Notes under the pieces: model-generated
What the model saw: the letters and a program-made list of their open reading frames with translations, nothing else
Database searches by the model: none
What the model was told of the DNA's origin: nothing
Program-made: the position numbers and the translations under genes
Part shown: positions 22,276 to 32,030 of the stretch, in pieces
Position numbering within the stretch: the first letter of the stretch is position 1
How the letters are laid out: every line of letters starts with the position of its first letter
Origin: Serripes groenlandicus
Lineage: Eukaryota; Mollusca; Bivalvia; Cardiida; Cardiidae
Direction of reading: 5' to 3'
Assembly: GCA_031761405.1 (NCBI GenBank)
Contig: JASEVX010000003.1
Coordinates: 18,376,489 to 18,440,488 of the forward strand
DNA length: 64,000 nt

Positions 22276-22469
22276 AAATAAGTTTAAACTAAACTATCAT
22301 CGTAGTTATATTAAAGATTAATCTGTAAGTTCTTATAGTAATAAGTATAACTCCCTGTATCCTTAATCTTGCATTATACTGTCTTTCCCCGATATGATGA
22401 TTTAAATTCATTATCTTGATTACTTTATGAAGCAAAATGTAATATTTGGAAATTTTGAAGAACTATTTA

Positions 22470-22690
22470 TATATAGTTTTGAAAACTTTGTAGAGAGATT
22501 GCTCCTTTTGTCAGCAATGTTTTTGTTTTTCTTATTACATATACATATAGCCTAATAGCTATTGAGTAAGGAAAATAATTAAAATCCGGAACAACATGTT
22601 AAACAGTGTTGAAAAGGTATGCTTTGTAAGAGCAATACTCTCTTTGTCTACAATGTTTTTAATATTTGTCGTCAGGTGTGCATTAGTCGG
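22470..22690. mobile_element. Possible worn TTAA-hairpin MITE fragments
   Basis: Two short matches to the central palindrome (GAGAGATTGCTCCTTTTGTC near 22495 and AGCAATACTCTCTTTGTC near 22640). Weak. Confidence 0.3.
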
Positions 22691-23875
22691 CCTGTTTGTT
22701 GAAGAAGTCTTCTGCACAAGCCTTTGCTCAAATTGATTGATTGCTTGTGTATCTAAGTTACTTTATGGCACTGTTAAGTGTTATGTGTATGCCTGCTTAC
22801 GCAAGTGGGTGGGGTAAGATATACCTCGAAGTATGCTCACAAATGTCTATAAATTGATACAAAGTTGGTAAAATCATTTTTATAAGTACATTTTATATTC
22901 AGATTACATTTATGTTAGATATATGTTAAAACTAAGGTACCATGTCCGCTTAAATTTGTTCCTTGCATAGATACGTAGAAACGATGTTGATAACAGTTGG
23001 TGTTTTCAGAGACATATTGATAAAGACATATGTGTTTATATATCTCTGGTGTTTTCAGAGACATATTTATAAACACATATGTGTTTATATATCTCTGGTG
23101 TTTTCCACCTTTTGGTTTATCATATAAATAAGGGAAATATATACCAATTTCCCCTCTGTAGATTTTTTACCAGTGATGTTATAGGTAACAAACTATCACA
23201 AAACAATAATATTATTTCTGTTGAACGTTGGTGTAATAAGTGTTAAACTGTTTATAGTAAGATAAATATTCATAATGGTTTGTACATAGATAATTTGTAT
23301 TATATTGTTTCCTTTTCTTCTGGTAAAGCGTTTCTAGTCATGTAACTCTTCTCGCACTATTCCCAATGTTTTCAAAACGTTTTAACCTAACCTAAATATA
23401 TATTGATTTCAAAAGTCTATTTAAAAAAAAAAAAAAAAAAAACCCTAGTCTGCCACACGTTAAAACCTTACATCAAAGATTTAAAAAGATCTAACATCAT
23501 AAATATTTTTTCAAATCCTTAGATAAAGAAAAAATACATTCTACATATTCCATCGGAACTTCTCGGAAAAGGCTTTCTTGTATACAACCTTATATTATGT
23601 AAAATATTAATATGTGTATTGGCTATAAATATGTTATATTTAATGCTGAATAAAGATAAAGATAAAGATAATAAGTGTTAAACTGTTTATAGTAAGATAA
23701 ATAGACCTTGATACCAACAAGTTAAAGTTTTCATTATAACAAATGATCAGAAAAAAAAATAACGCCTCAGGTTTTAAAACGGACAATCCGAACATTTAAC
23801 ATTAAAAAAAAATAAAAAATAAAAATTGCGCTCGCTCGCCTCTTATTTTTTTTAAAAAAATCCAATGACCAAGAC
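22691..23875. other. No gene recognised; short local duplication at 22999-23102
   Basis: GGTGTTTTCAGAGACATAT is repeated in tandem at 23000 and 23050, each with ACACATATGTGTTTATATAT. A 20-A run lies at 23424-23443. GCGCTCGCTCGCC at 23828 is a GC-rich word typical of some bivalve repeat ends. Confidence 0.5.
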
Positions 23876-23881
23876 ATCAAA

Positions 23882-25264
23882 TTGGTGTGGCCTCACAGGA
23901 ACATTTCTGTGAAGATTGAATAAATGACCACCACAGGAGCATTCCTTTGAAGTTTGAATAAATGACAACCGAAGTAGAATTCCTGTGAAGTTTGAATAAA
24001 TGACCACCAAAGGAGCATTCCTGTGAAGTTTGAATAAATGACCACCAAAGGAGCATTCCTGTGAAGTTTGAATAAATGACCACCAAAGGAGCAGTTCTGT
24101 GAAGTTTAAATAAATGACCACCAAAGGAGCAGTTCTGTGAAGTTTAAATAAATGACCACCAAAGGAGCAGTTCTGTGAAGTTTAAATAAATGACCACCAC
24201 ACGAACATTCCTGTGAAGTTTGGTTAGAAGATTACCAAAGGAACTTTCCTGTGAAGTTTCAATAAATGACCACCAAAGGAACCTACCTGTGAAGTTTGAA
24301 TAAGTGAACATCAAAGGAGCATTCTTGTGAAGTTTTGTTAGAAGACAACCATAGGAACATTCCCTTGATGTTTGAATAACTGAACACCAAAGGAACATTC
24401 CTGTGAAATCTGTATAAATGACCACCAAATGAGCATTTATGTAACGTTTTGTTAGAAGACTAGCACCAGAGTATTCCTGTGAAGTTTGTTAAGAAGACCA
24501 CCTTAGGAACATTCCTGTGAAGTTTGGCTAGAAGACCACCACAAGAACATTCCTGTGAAGTTTGGTAAGAAGACCACCACCGTAACATTCCTGTGAAGGT
24601 TGATTAGAAGACCACTAGAGGGACATTTCTGAGAATTTTGGTTAGAAGATCACCACAGAAACATTCCTGTGAAGTTTGGTTAGAAGACCACCACAGAAAC
24701 ATTCCTGTGAAATTTGGTTAGAAGACCACCACAGAAACATTCCTGTGAAGTTTGGTTAGAAGACCACCACAGGCATATTCCTGTGAAGTTTGGCAAGAAG
24801 ACCACCAAAGAAACATCCCTGTGAAGTTTGGTTAGAAGACCACCACATGAATATTCTTGTGAAGTTTGGCTAGAAGACCTCAACAGGAACATTCCTGTGA
24901 AGTTTGGCAAGAAGACCACCAAAGAAACATTCCTGTGAAGTTTGGTTAGAAGACCACCACATAAATATTCCTGTGACGTTTGGTTAGAAAAACCACCACA
25001 TAAATATTCCTGTGAAGTTTGGCTAGAAGACCTCAACAGTAACATTCCTATGAAGTTTGGTTAGATGACCACCACAGGCATATTCCTGTGAAGTTTGGCA
25101 AGAAGACCACCAAAGAAACATTCCTGTGAAGTTTGGTTAGAAGACCACCACATACATATTCCTGTGACGTTTGGTTAGAAGACCACCACAGGAATATTCC
25201 TGGTTAAGTTTTGCTAGAAGACTCCTGTGAAGTTTGGTTAGAAGACCACCTGTGAAGTTTGGTT
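23882..25264 (+). repeat. 38-bp minisatellite, large array
   Basis: About 36 head-to-tail units built on ACCACCAAAGGAGCATTCC then TGTGAAGTTT. The first third (to about 24180) consists of the GAATAAAT-ending variant. The section to about 24440 is mixed, and the rest is the GGTTAGAA-ending variant. The array begins directly with TTGGTGTGGCCT, the inverse of the sequence ending the small locus at 10985. The minus-strand frames arise from the array. Confidence 0.93.
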
Positions 25265-25308
25265 GAGTTAGCTGTAGCAGTTTAATAGGATATATTGTTT
25301 AAAGGTAT

Positions 25309-26076
25309 TGTTGACGACGCTGAATGCCGCAGACAAAGGTTTCTTGTTGACGACGCTGAATGCCCCAGACATACGTTTCTTATTGACGACGCTGAATGCC
25401 GCAGACATACGTTTCTTATTGACGACGCTGAATGACCCAGACATACGTTTCTTATTGACGACGCTGAATGACCCAGACATAGGTTTCTTGTTGACGACGC
25501 TGAATGCCGCAGACATAGGTTATTTGTTGACGACTCTCAATGCCGCAGCCATAGGTTTCTTGTTGACGACGCTGAATGCCGCAGCCATAGGTTTCTTACG
25601 TATCTTATTCATACGTATCTTATTATAGACATACGTTTCTTATTGACGACGCTGAATGCCCCAGACATAGGTTTCTTGTTGTCGACGCTGAATGTCGCAG
25701 CCATACGTTTCTTGTTGACGAAGCTGAATGCCGCAGACATATATTTCTTGTTGACGACGCTGAATGCCGCAGACATAGGTATCTTGTTGACGACGCTGAA
25801 TGGCGCAGACATATGTTTCTTGTTAACGACGTTGAATGCCGCAGACATAGGTTTCTTGTTGACGACGCTGAATGCCCAAGATATACGTTTCTTATTGACG
25901 ACGCTGAATGCCGCAGCCATAGGTTTCTTGTTGACGACGCTGAATGGCGCAGACATAGGTTTCTTGTTGACGACGTTGAATGCCGCAGACATAGGTTTCT
26001 TGTTGACGACGCTGAATACGGCAGACATAGGTTTCTTGTTGACGACGCTGATTGCCGCAGACATAGGTTTCTGTTG
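25309..26076 (+). repeat. 36-bp minisatellite
   Basis: About 21 units of GACGACGCTGAATGCCGCAG then ACATAGGTTTCTTGTT. The unit length is a multiple of three and lacks stops in several frames, so long frames appear on both strands (up to 170 codons). The frames have no start context, no domain and only array-encoded repeats, so I treat them as artefacts. A small irregularity lies at 25590-25630. It starts 45 bp after the unrelated 38-bp array. Confidence 0.93.
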
Positions 26077-26626
26077 GGACAGGCTTCACAAAATAGAATC
26101 CAGTGGTCAAAGGGTTAAGAATATGAAATATATTTCTAATTCAGAGTTCTTGTGAAAATAATTACAAAACCATTGCACATGACAAAACATATTAACCTGG
26201 AAGGTTTGCTGATAATTTCTCAAACTATTGTGGGAAAAGGAGTAATTGCAAGAGCTCTGTATTCTTGTCCTTACCTGTTGGCAGATGCTAGCATATCTAG
26301 CGAGAACGCTTCCATTTTCAAACATGGCCTGAAATGAGGGTGTGTGCTCGCCAATCTTAAACACACATCGCCATTTTGCAAACTGAGCGCCGTCTTTTTT
26401 GTACTGGGCACATCTCTCGTTCAAACCATCCAAACCTTGATTATACCATTTACTTTTAAAAAGTATCAGCATCGGAAATATTTTGTAAACATTGTAGAAA
26501 TGGACGAAATTGCACTTGATGAGCAGTGCCTCCCTTTCAAAAGATGTAATGTATTAAGCAACTCACCGTTTTATAATATTAACCATTTACGTCATAAGAT
26601 CTTTTAATAGAAATCAATTAGTTTTT

Positions 26627-26680
26627 AAACCCTTATCCAAACACAACAAATCGGCAGCAGACGACAACTTAATCATCTAG

Positions 26681-26682
<2 letters not shown>
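26627..26682. mobile_element. TTAA-hairpin MITE, left end only
   Basis: TAAACCCTTATCCAAACAC, then CAAATCGGCAGCAGACGAC; cut off by the adjoining TA microsatellite. Confidence 0.5.

Positions 26683-26730
<48 letters not shown>
26683..26730. repeat. (TA)n microsatellite
   Basis: About 23 uninterrupted TA units. Confidence 0.95.
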
Positions 26731-26731
<1 letters not shown>

Positions 26732-27195
26732 ATCTGACATGAGTTGTCATTTTATATAAAGTTTTTTTTAAACGAGATCAAGAAATTTGTTATTAAACGA
26801 GCCTTTTGCGAACTTAATACCACATTTCTTTGACGAGTTTAATACAACTTTATGAAATGACAGCGAATGTCAGATTCTTTTTATCACATGACGAAACACA
26901 AAAAGAAAATCGGGTTTTCTCTGTCAGAAAATAGTCCCAACATGTAATACTTAATAGAATGTTAATTAATCACACACACTTATATTTTTATGACCGATAA
27001 TGGTCCTTTTTACCTCGTCCATCTATCGTGACGTTTGTGTTTACCGGATACACGTTCTCAGCCATTTTGTAAACATTCGCGGATGAATACACAAATAGTG
27101 ATTCAGTTATGTTATATTACACGTGTCACATATACAGAAATACGTAATGGGTATATTACATCGGATACAAGCATTGTCATGTGATAAGGTTTAAT
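26731..27195 (+). repeat. Interspersed repeat, copy 1 (copy 2 at 50408-50960)
   Basis: Starts ATCTGACATGAGTTGTCATT and shares, in order, CAAGAAATTTGTTATTAA, CGAGTTTAATA, ATGAAATGACA, TTTTTATCAC(A/C)TGACGAAACA and GGGTATATTA...GATACAA(G/A)CATTGTCATG with the second copy. No coding frame. Termini show no clear TIR. Confidence 0.75.
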
Positions 27196-27226
27196 ATTTT
27201 AAATCAACACATACTAATTGAATAGA

Positions 27227-27345
27227 GTTGACACAATTATTGCAAAATGAGAAATAGATCATCAAGAGCAATTTCTCCTTTTGGAAAAGTGTTTTAAAAA
27301 CTACTCTGATGCAGAGGAGTCAGTATGCGTCTGTGTGTAATATTT
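27227..27345. mobile_element. TTAA-hairpin MITE, partial
   Basis: Central palindrome (GCAAAATGAGAAATAGATCA against AGCAATTTCTCCTTTTGG) and GATGCAGAGGAGTCAGTATG; no TTAA. Confidence 0.5.
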
Positions 27346-27503
27346 ATGTCAATATTGCCAGTAATATTCAAGCTAGAAATCAGAACAAAATAGAGTAACA
27401 TCCTTCAGAGCATACAGTCGCCTTATGGATGTTGAATAACAACAGATTCAGAGCAAAACGGTTTTATAGTTTAGGAGAAAACTTGACCTTAGTACTTAAC
27501 TCA

Positions 27504-27720
27504 ACCTTTCCCACATACAACAAATCTGCAGTTGACATTTTTTAGTCTATAATACGGCCACTGTCTCTAAATAAAAGAACACTTATGGAATGCAGTTGAA
27601 AAAACATTGTGGCAATGGGGAAAATTGGTCATAATGAGCAATTTATCCTTTTGTCAAAATGATTTAAAAAGATGTTTGCTGCAGAGCTGTCAGAAAGTGT
27701 CTGTATGTGGGAAAGGGTTT
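27504..27720. mobile_element. TTAA-hairpin MITE, near full-length
   Basis: TCAACCTTTCCCACATACAA at the left and GTCTGTATGTGGGAAAGGGT at the right. The left subterminal block is the AACAAATCTGCAG variant and the right one the GTCAGAAAGTGTC variant, so it may be a recombinant. Confidence 0.78.
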
Positions 27721-27789
27721 GCAAAGAAAAAAATCAAGTTGTGAAAATAGCGCCCTCTCATTTCTTCTATAAAATAATTGAAAATATCT

Positions 27790-27982
27790 TTTTGATAAAC
27801 AGTTGAAACCATTGTGAGAATGTGATCATTTCGTGTAACTTGTTACAATGAAAATTAATTATTAATTAAATAGAGTTTGGAGAAAGGTGAAGTCGTTCAA
27901 AATGAGCAACAATTTCTCATTTTACCACTACATATTTCCAAATTGTCTGCTGCTTATGATGTGTTTGCATCTGGGAAACAGT
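27790..27982. mobile_element. TTAA-hairpin MITE, degenerate
   Basis: GTTGAAACCATTGTGAGAAT, CAACAATTTCTCATTTTACC and GTCTGCTGCTTATGATGTG; right end GGGAAACAGTTA. Confidence 0.5.
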
Positions 27983-28199
27983 TAGCACTTCTCCACATAC
28001 AGACGCCTCTGTAGCAAACAACTTTTGAAAACATAGTACCAAAATGTGAAATTGTTCAAAACATGCTATTTCTCCATTTGCCTCAATGTTTTTAACTCTT
28101 TTCAATAATTAAACTAATTTATTGAGATATTTTACTTTTTGCCAATATGTTTTCGAAGTTGTCTGCTGCAGATTTGTTGTATGTTGGAAAGGGTTAACG
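27980..28199. mobile_element. TTAA-hairpin MITE, adjoining copy
   Basis: GTTAGCACTTCTCCACATAC to TGTTGGAAAGGGTTAA, with all internal blocks. It shares its left border with the right border of the preceding copy. Confidence 0.7.
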
Positions 28200-28327
28200 G
28201 TTTGACCTTACCTTGTGTGGTCGATTCACCGTCTGTACCAGCTAATGGCACTATTCCTTTATCTATTTTGATACCTGGGATGATATTTTCGTCTTGCAAG
28301 ACCTGAAACAATAAATTATGTCACTTC

Positions 28328-28504
28328 CAATTATCCCTAGCCCACAAAAGACAACTTTGCAGCAGACGGCTTTGAAATCATGTTGGCAAAAACGTGAAAA
28401 ATCTCCATTAATAAATATAGTTGTAATTTCTCCTTTAGCCAAAATGTTTCCAAAGGCGTCTGCTGCAGAGGCGTCAGAAAACGTCTGTTTGTGGGAGAGG
28501 GCTA
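28328..28504. mobile_element. TTAA-hairpin MITE copy
   Basis: AATTATCCCTAGCCCACAAA, TTGCAGCAGACGGCTTTG and, at the right, GCGTCTGCTGCAGAGGCGTC then TTTGTGGGAGAGGGCTA. The left half of the palindrome is deleted. Confidence 0.65.
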
Positions 28505-28734
28505 TATTCTAGTGATACTCTCATTATTCTCTCCCTATTCGACTCTTTAGCACATCCGACATTCTTCAGTAGACAAGTTTAAAAAAAAATCAATATCGTC
28601 TGCAGCAAATGATCCAGACTTTTTCCACGAGTGTCTAGAAAACTAAGACCTAAGACCTAAGACCTAAAACCTAAGACCTAAGACCCACTAACAAACTAAG
28701 AACCACTGTACTAGAAAACTAAGACCCATTTTTT

Positions 28735-29010
28735 ATTTTTATTATTACTTTATTTTGCAAAGATTTTTAAAATCACCATTTTTGTAGATCTGTTCGTTAT
28801 GGCAAGATCTACAGCGATGCTGTTGATGAATTCATGGCAGCTTAGAAGATATATATGAAATTTCAAGAATGCCCCTGAACTGGTCATCCGTGATAACAGT
28901 AACAACCTAATGCGGATTTGCCGACACAATTGGACAAGCATTGGCAAACCTTACAAATGCTAACGATTCTTTTTTTCCTTCAACCAATAGATATTGAGAC
29001 AAACTCTGTC
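28735..29010 (+). repeat. Foldback block, left copy
   Basis: Runs from TTTATTATTACTTTATTTTG through CGGATTTGCCGACACAATTG to CCAATAGATATTGAGACAAA. Inverted copies at 30555 and 30975 are highly similar. Those copies continue about 25 bp further (GGGATGATTTCTTTATTCAT), which the left one lacks. Confidence 0.85.
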
Positions 29011-30530
29011 GGGGTTGTAGCGTGGTATAAAATATGGAATCGCCTGCGTGGCGGGAGATCATTCGGGAGTTTATCACAATATTTCATCAAAATATGAAGG
29101 ACTAGAATTCGTATCAGCCAAAATAACAATCATGGTAATGAATAAAGATAGAAATAGTAGTAAAAAGATGCTGTGAATGAATATAATGGATATTTTGGGT
29201 GGTTTCATGGTTTCATCGGTCTTGGAATGTTCCAAGCTTTATATACTACCCATGCATGAGGATAGGATCTATCTAACAAGCAGCAGTTTTCATTAGTGCT
29301 ACATGCCGGTTACTTCCATTTATTATATATACTAGGTCCCTTATCTTTTAAAATGAATCTCCTCTGGTAATTGAAATGTCAAAGATTTGATCATCAATTA
29401 TCTTCGGGCACTTTGTATTTGTATTTGTATATGAATTTTAATGTAATAAGGGAATTGCTTCGGCATCGAAGGTGGCCTTGATTTATGAGGACTCTGGGGG
29501 GTGTTACTCCCCATGACATGTGTAGCACATCAGCGTACCAAAAATTGCGGGTAAAGGGGTGTTTTTTCGGTTACGTCAGGGGGTCTCGCGCGGGGAACAT
29601 TAAGCCCCCAATTTCAACATGAACCTACCTCGCAGAAAGCCCAGGAGAATGTATAAAAACGCACCCTCACCCCGCCTTATGCCCCTCTATGTTAATTTCG
29701 GCCCCCCAGACCCCGCAACAGGCCACCAGCAACAACTTATCGGGCCCCGCCCTGATGATTCTGCCCACGTTCCCGCGCTAAGCGTCGGTTCTAGCCAGAA
29801 TATGGCACAAGAACCATAAGGGTTGGGCTTTCCAAGTCGCCAAGCCATAATGGGTGAGGATTGGAAAATACCCAGCCATAAGGAGTGGGGATTCAAAATA
29901 TCCCATGTTGTAAATCAATCCAAAGAAAACACCGCTAATTAGGTCATTTTACGAAAGGGCAGTTATTCACTCAAACTATTTGAATAAAAGGGACGCATTC
30001 GATTCTGCATACAACTAACTTGACGGTTAACAAGATTTACAGCGTAATTTGTAAATATATATCGGAATTTGGTTTTATTAACGGGACAAATAACTATTTG
30101 ATACAGATAATTGTCTCATTTTTAACGTTATCATCTTTCATCGTTCATCTTTCGACGCGTTTTCTCGTAAATGACGTTGGCCGCAATTGGGCACACACTG
30201 TCAAAACATGCCACATATATTCATACATTGTTTATGAATATATTAATTCAAACTTCAAAGCAAAATTGTAAACGTATTACTTCAACCTCTAATGCTGCCT
30301 TTTTACAGTCCTTTTTAAAAATTCAGATATCGTGATTCACCAATGTTTTCGAAAATGCAGTTATATTGCCTGATATTTGTTGAGGGTTCAAAAAATCCCT
30401 CTCGATTTTTGGTTCCCAGCTTTACTCTGTCATCCTGTTTATAATCAGGGAGCCAATTGTTGTACGATTTCTCAAAATGCACATGGCTATAGACAGTACA
30501 CTTAGGGGTACCATCCAAAAAGGGTTCTTA
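29011..30530. other. Core of the foldback-like element, including a GC-rich island at about 29460-29830
   Basis: The core is not repeated in the window. Within it, 29460-29830 is markedly GC-rich (GGGGGGTGTTACTCCCC, GTTACGTCAGGGGGTCTCGC) and contains a TATAAAA word at 29653. The remainder is AT-rich. No transposase motif is recognised. Confidence 0.5.
29619..29819 (+). CDS. Unrecognised 66-codon Arg/Pro-rich open frame
   Basis: ATG at 29619 in context CAACATGA. It opens with a basic stretch (MNLPRRKPRRMYKN) followed by Pro/Gly/Gln-rich sequence and ends MAQEP-stop. It sits in the GC-rich island of the foldback core. A basic N-terminus could bind nucleic acid, but that is speculation, and a minus-strand frame of similar length overlaps it. 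Unknown function; it may be chance in GC-rich DNA. Confidence 0.25.
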   Translation: MNLPRRKPRRMYKNAPSPRLMPLYVNFGPPDPATGHQQQLIGPRPDDSAHVPALSVGSSQNMAQEP

Positions 30531-30554
30531 GTTTTCTAGGTCTTAGTTTTCCAG

Positions 30555-30855
30555 GGATGATTTCTTTATTCATCACGGAGTTTGTCTCAATATCTATTGG
30601 TTGAAGGAAAAAAAGAATCGTTAGCATTTGTAAGGTTTGCCGATGCTTGTCCAATTGTGTCGGCAAATCCGCATTAGGTTGTTACTGTTATCACGGATGA
30701 CCAGTTCAGGGGCATTCTTGAAATTCCATATATCTTCTAAGCTGCCATGAATTCATCAACAGCATCTCTGTAGATCTTGCCATAACGAAAGATCCACAAG
30801 AATATTGGTGATTTATAAAATCTTTGCAAAATAAAGTAATAATAAAAATTAAAAA
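30555..30855 (-). repeat. Foldback block, right copy 1 (inverted)
   Basis: Starts GGGATGATTTCTTTATTCAT and reads through GTTTGTCTCAATATCTATTG to TTTGCAAAATAAAGTAATAA, the reverse complement of the left block. Confidence 0.85.
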
Positions 30856-32030
30856 AGGGACTTAGTTTTCTAGGTCTTAGTTTTCGAGTACAATGGGTCT
30901 TAGTTTTCTAGGTCTTAGTTTTCTAGTGGGTCTTAGGTTTTAGGTATTAGGTCTTAGTTTTGTAGACACCCTAAGGGATGATTTCTTTATTCATCAGGGA
31001 GTTTGTCTCAATATATGTTGGTTGAAGGAAAAAAAGAATCGTTAGCATTTATAAAGTTTGCCGATGCTTGTCTAATTGTGTCGGCAAATCCGCATTAGGT
31101 CGTTACTGTTATCACGGATGAGTTCAGGGGCTTTCTTGAAATATCATATATATCTTGTAAGCTGCCATGAATTCATCAACAGCATCCCTGTATATCTTGC
31201 CATAACGAACAGATCCACAAGAATAATGGTGATTTTGAAAATCTTTGCAAAATAAAGTAATAATATAAATAAAAAATGGGTCTTAGCTTTCTAGGTCTTA
31301 GTTTTCTAGAACAGTGGGTCTTAGTTGTCTAGGTCAAAGTTTTCTAGTACAGTGTGTCTTAGTTTTCTAGGTCTTAGTTTTCCAGTACAGTGGGTCTTAG
31401 TTGTCTAGGTCTTAGTTTTCTAGTACAGTGGGTCTTAGTTGTCTAGGTCTTAGTTTTCTAGGTCTTAGTTTTCCAGTACATTGGGTCTTATTTTTCTAGG
31501 TCTTAGTTTTCTAGTACAGTGGGTCTTAGTTGTCTAGGTCTTAGTTTTCTAGTACAGTGTGTCTTAGTTGTCTAGGTCTTAGTTTTCTAGGTCTTAGTTT
31601 TCCAGTACATTGGGTCTTAGTTTTTTAGGTCTTAGTTTTCCAGTACAGTGGGTCTTAGTTGTCTATGTCTTAGTTTTCTAGGTCTTAGTTTTCTAGTACA
31701 GTGGGTCTTAGTTGTCTAGGTCTTAGTTTTCTAGGTCTTAGTTTTCCAGTACATTGGGTCTTATTTTTCTAGGTCTTAGTTTTCCAGTACATTGGGTCTT
31801 ATTTTTCTAGGTCTTAGTTTTCTAGTACAGTGGGTCTTAGTTGTCTAGGTCTTATTTTTCTAGTACAGTGTGTCTTAGTTGTCTAGGTCTTAGTTTTCTA
31901 GGTCTTAGTTTTCCAGTACAGTGGGTCTTAGTTTTCTAGGTCTTAGTTTTCTAGTAGAGTGGGTCTTAGTTTTCTAGTGGGTCTTAGGTTTTAGGCCTTA
32001 GGTCTTAGGTCTTAGTTTTCTAGACACCCT
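30856..32030 (+). repeat. GGTCTTAG-type tandem array (right arm), split by block copy 2 at 30975-31265
   Basis: Units of GGTCTTAGTTTTCTA with spacers GTACAGTG or GTACATTG, in varying order, so the period is 16-40 bp. Terminal part is GGTCTTAGGTTTTAGGCC-like. Block copy 2 is the same 300-bp sequence as 30555-30855 with minor differences. The TTAG words are not the TTAGGG telomere repeat. Confidence 0.88.

Larger units (their letters stand above)
28630..32030. mobile_element. Foldback-like composite element
   Basis: The ends are long inverted repeats. GTGTCTAGAAAACTAAGACC at 28631 is mirrored by GGTCTTAGTTTTCTAGACAC ending at 32027, and the symmetry continues for about 90 bp through CTAAGACCTAAAACC words. 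Inside the left terminal array lies a block of about 315 bp (28735-29010). The same block occurs inverted at about 30555-30855 and again at 30975-31265. The right arm also carries a long array of GGTCTTAGTTTTCTAG-type units (31270-31990). Tandem-repeat arms of unequal length around a non-repeated core is the layout of foldback transposons. No transposase is seen, and no clear target duplication. Confidence 0.7.

Noticed and set aside
24144..25045. Minus-strand repeat proteins over the 38-bp array
   Set aside because: The unit length is not a multiple of three; frames are broken and array-derived.
25308..26155. Protein genes on both strands over the 36-bp array
   Set aside because: Frames follow from a stop-free unit with length divisible by three; no start context or domain.
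28630..32030. Interstitial telomere repeat (TTAG/CCTAA words)
   Set aside because: The unit is GGTCTTAG/CTAAGACC, not TTAGGG, and it is organised as element arms.
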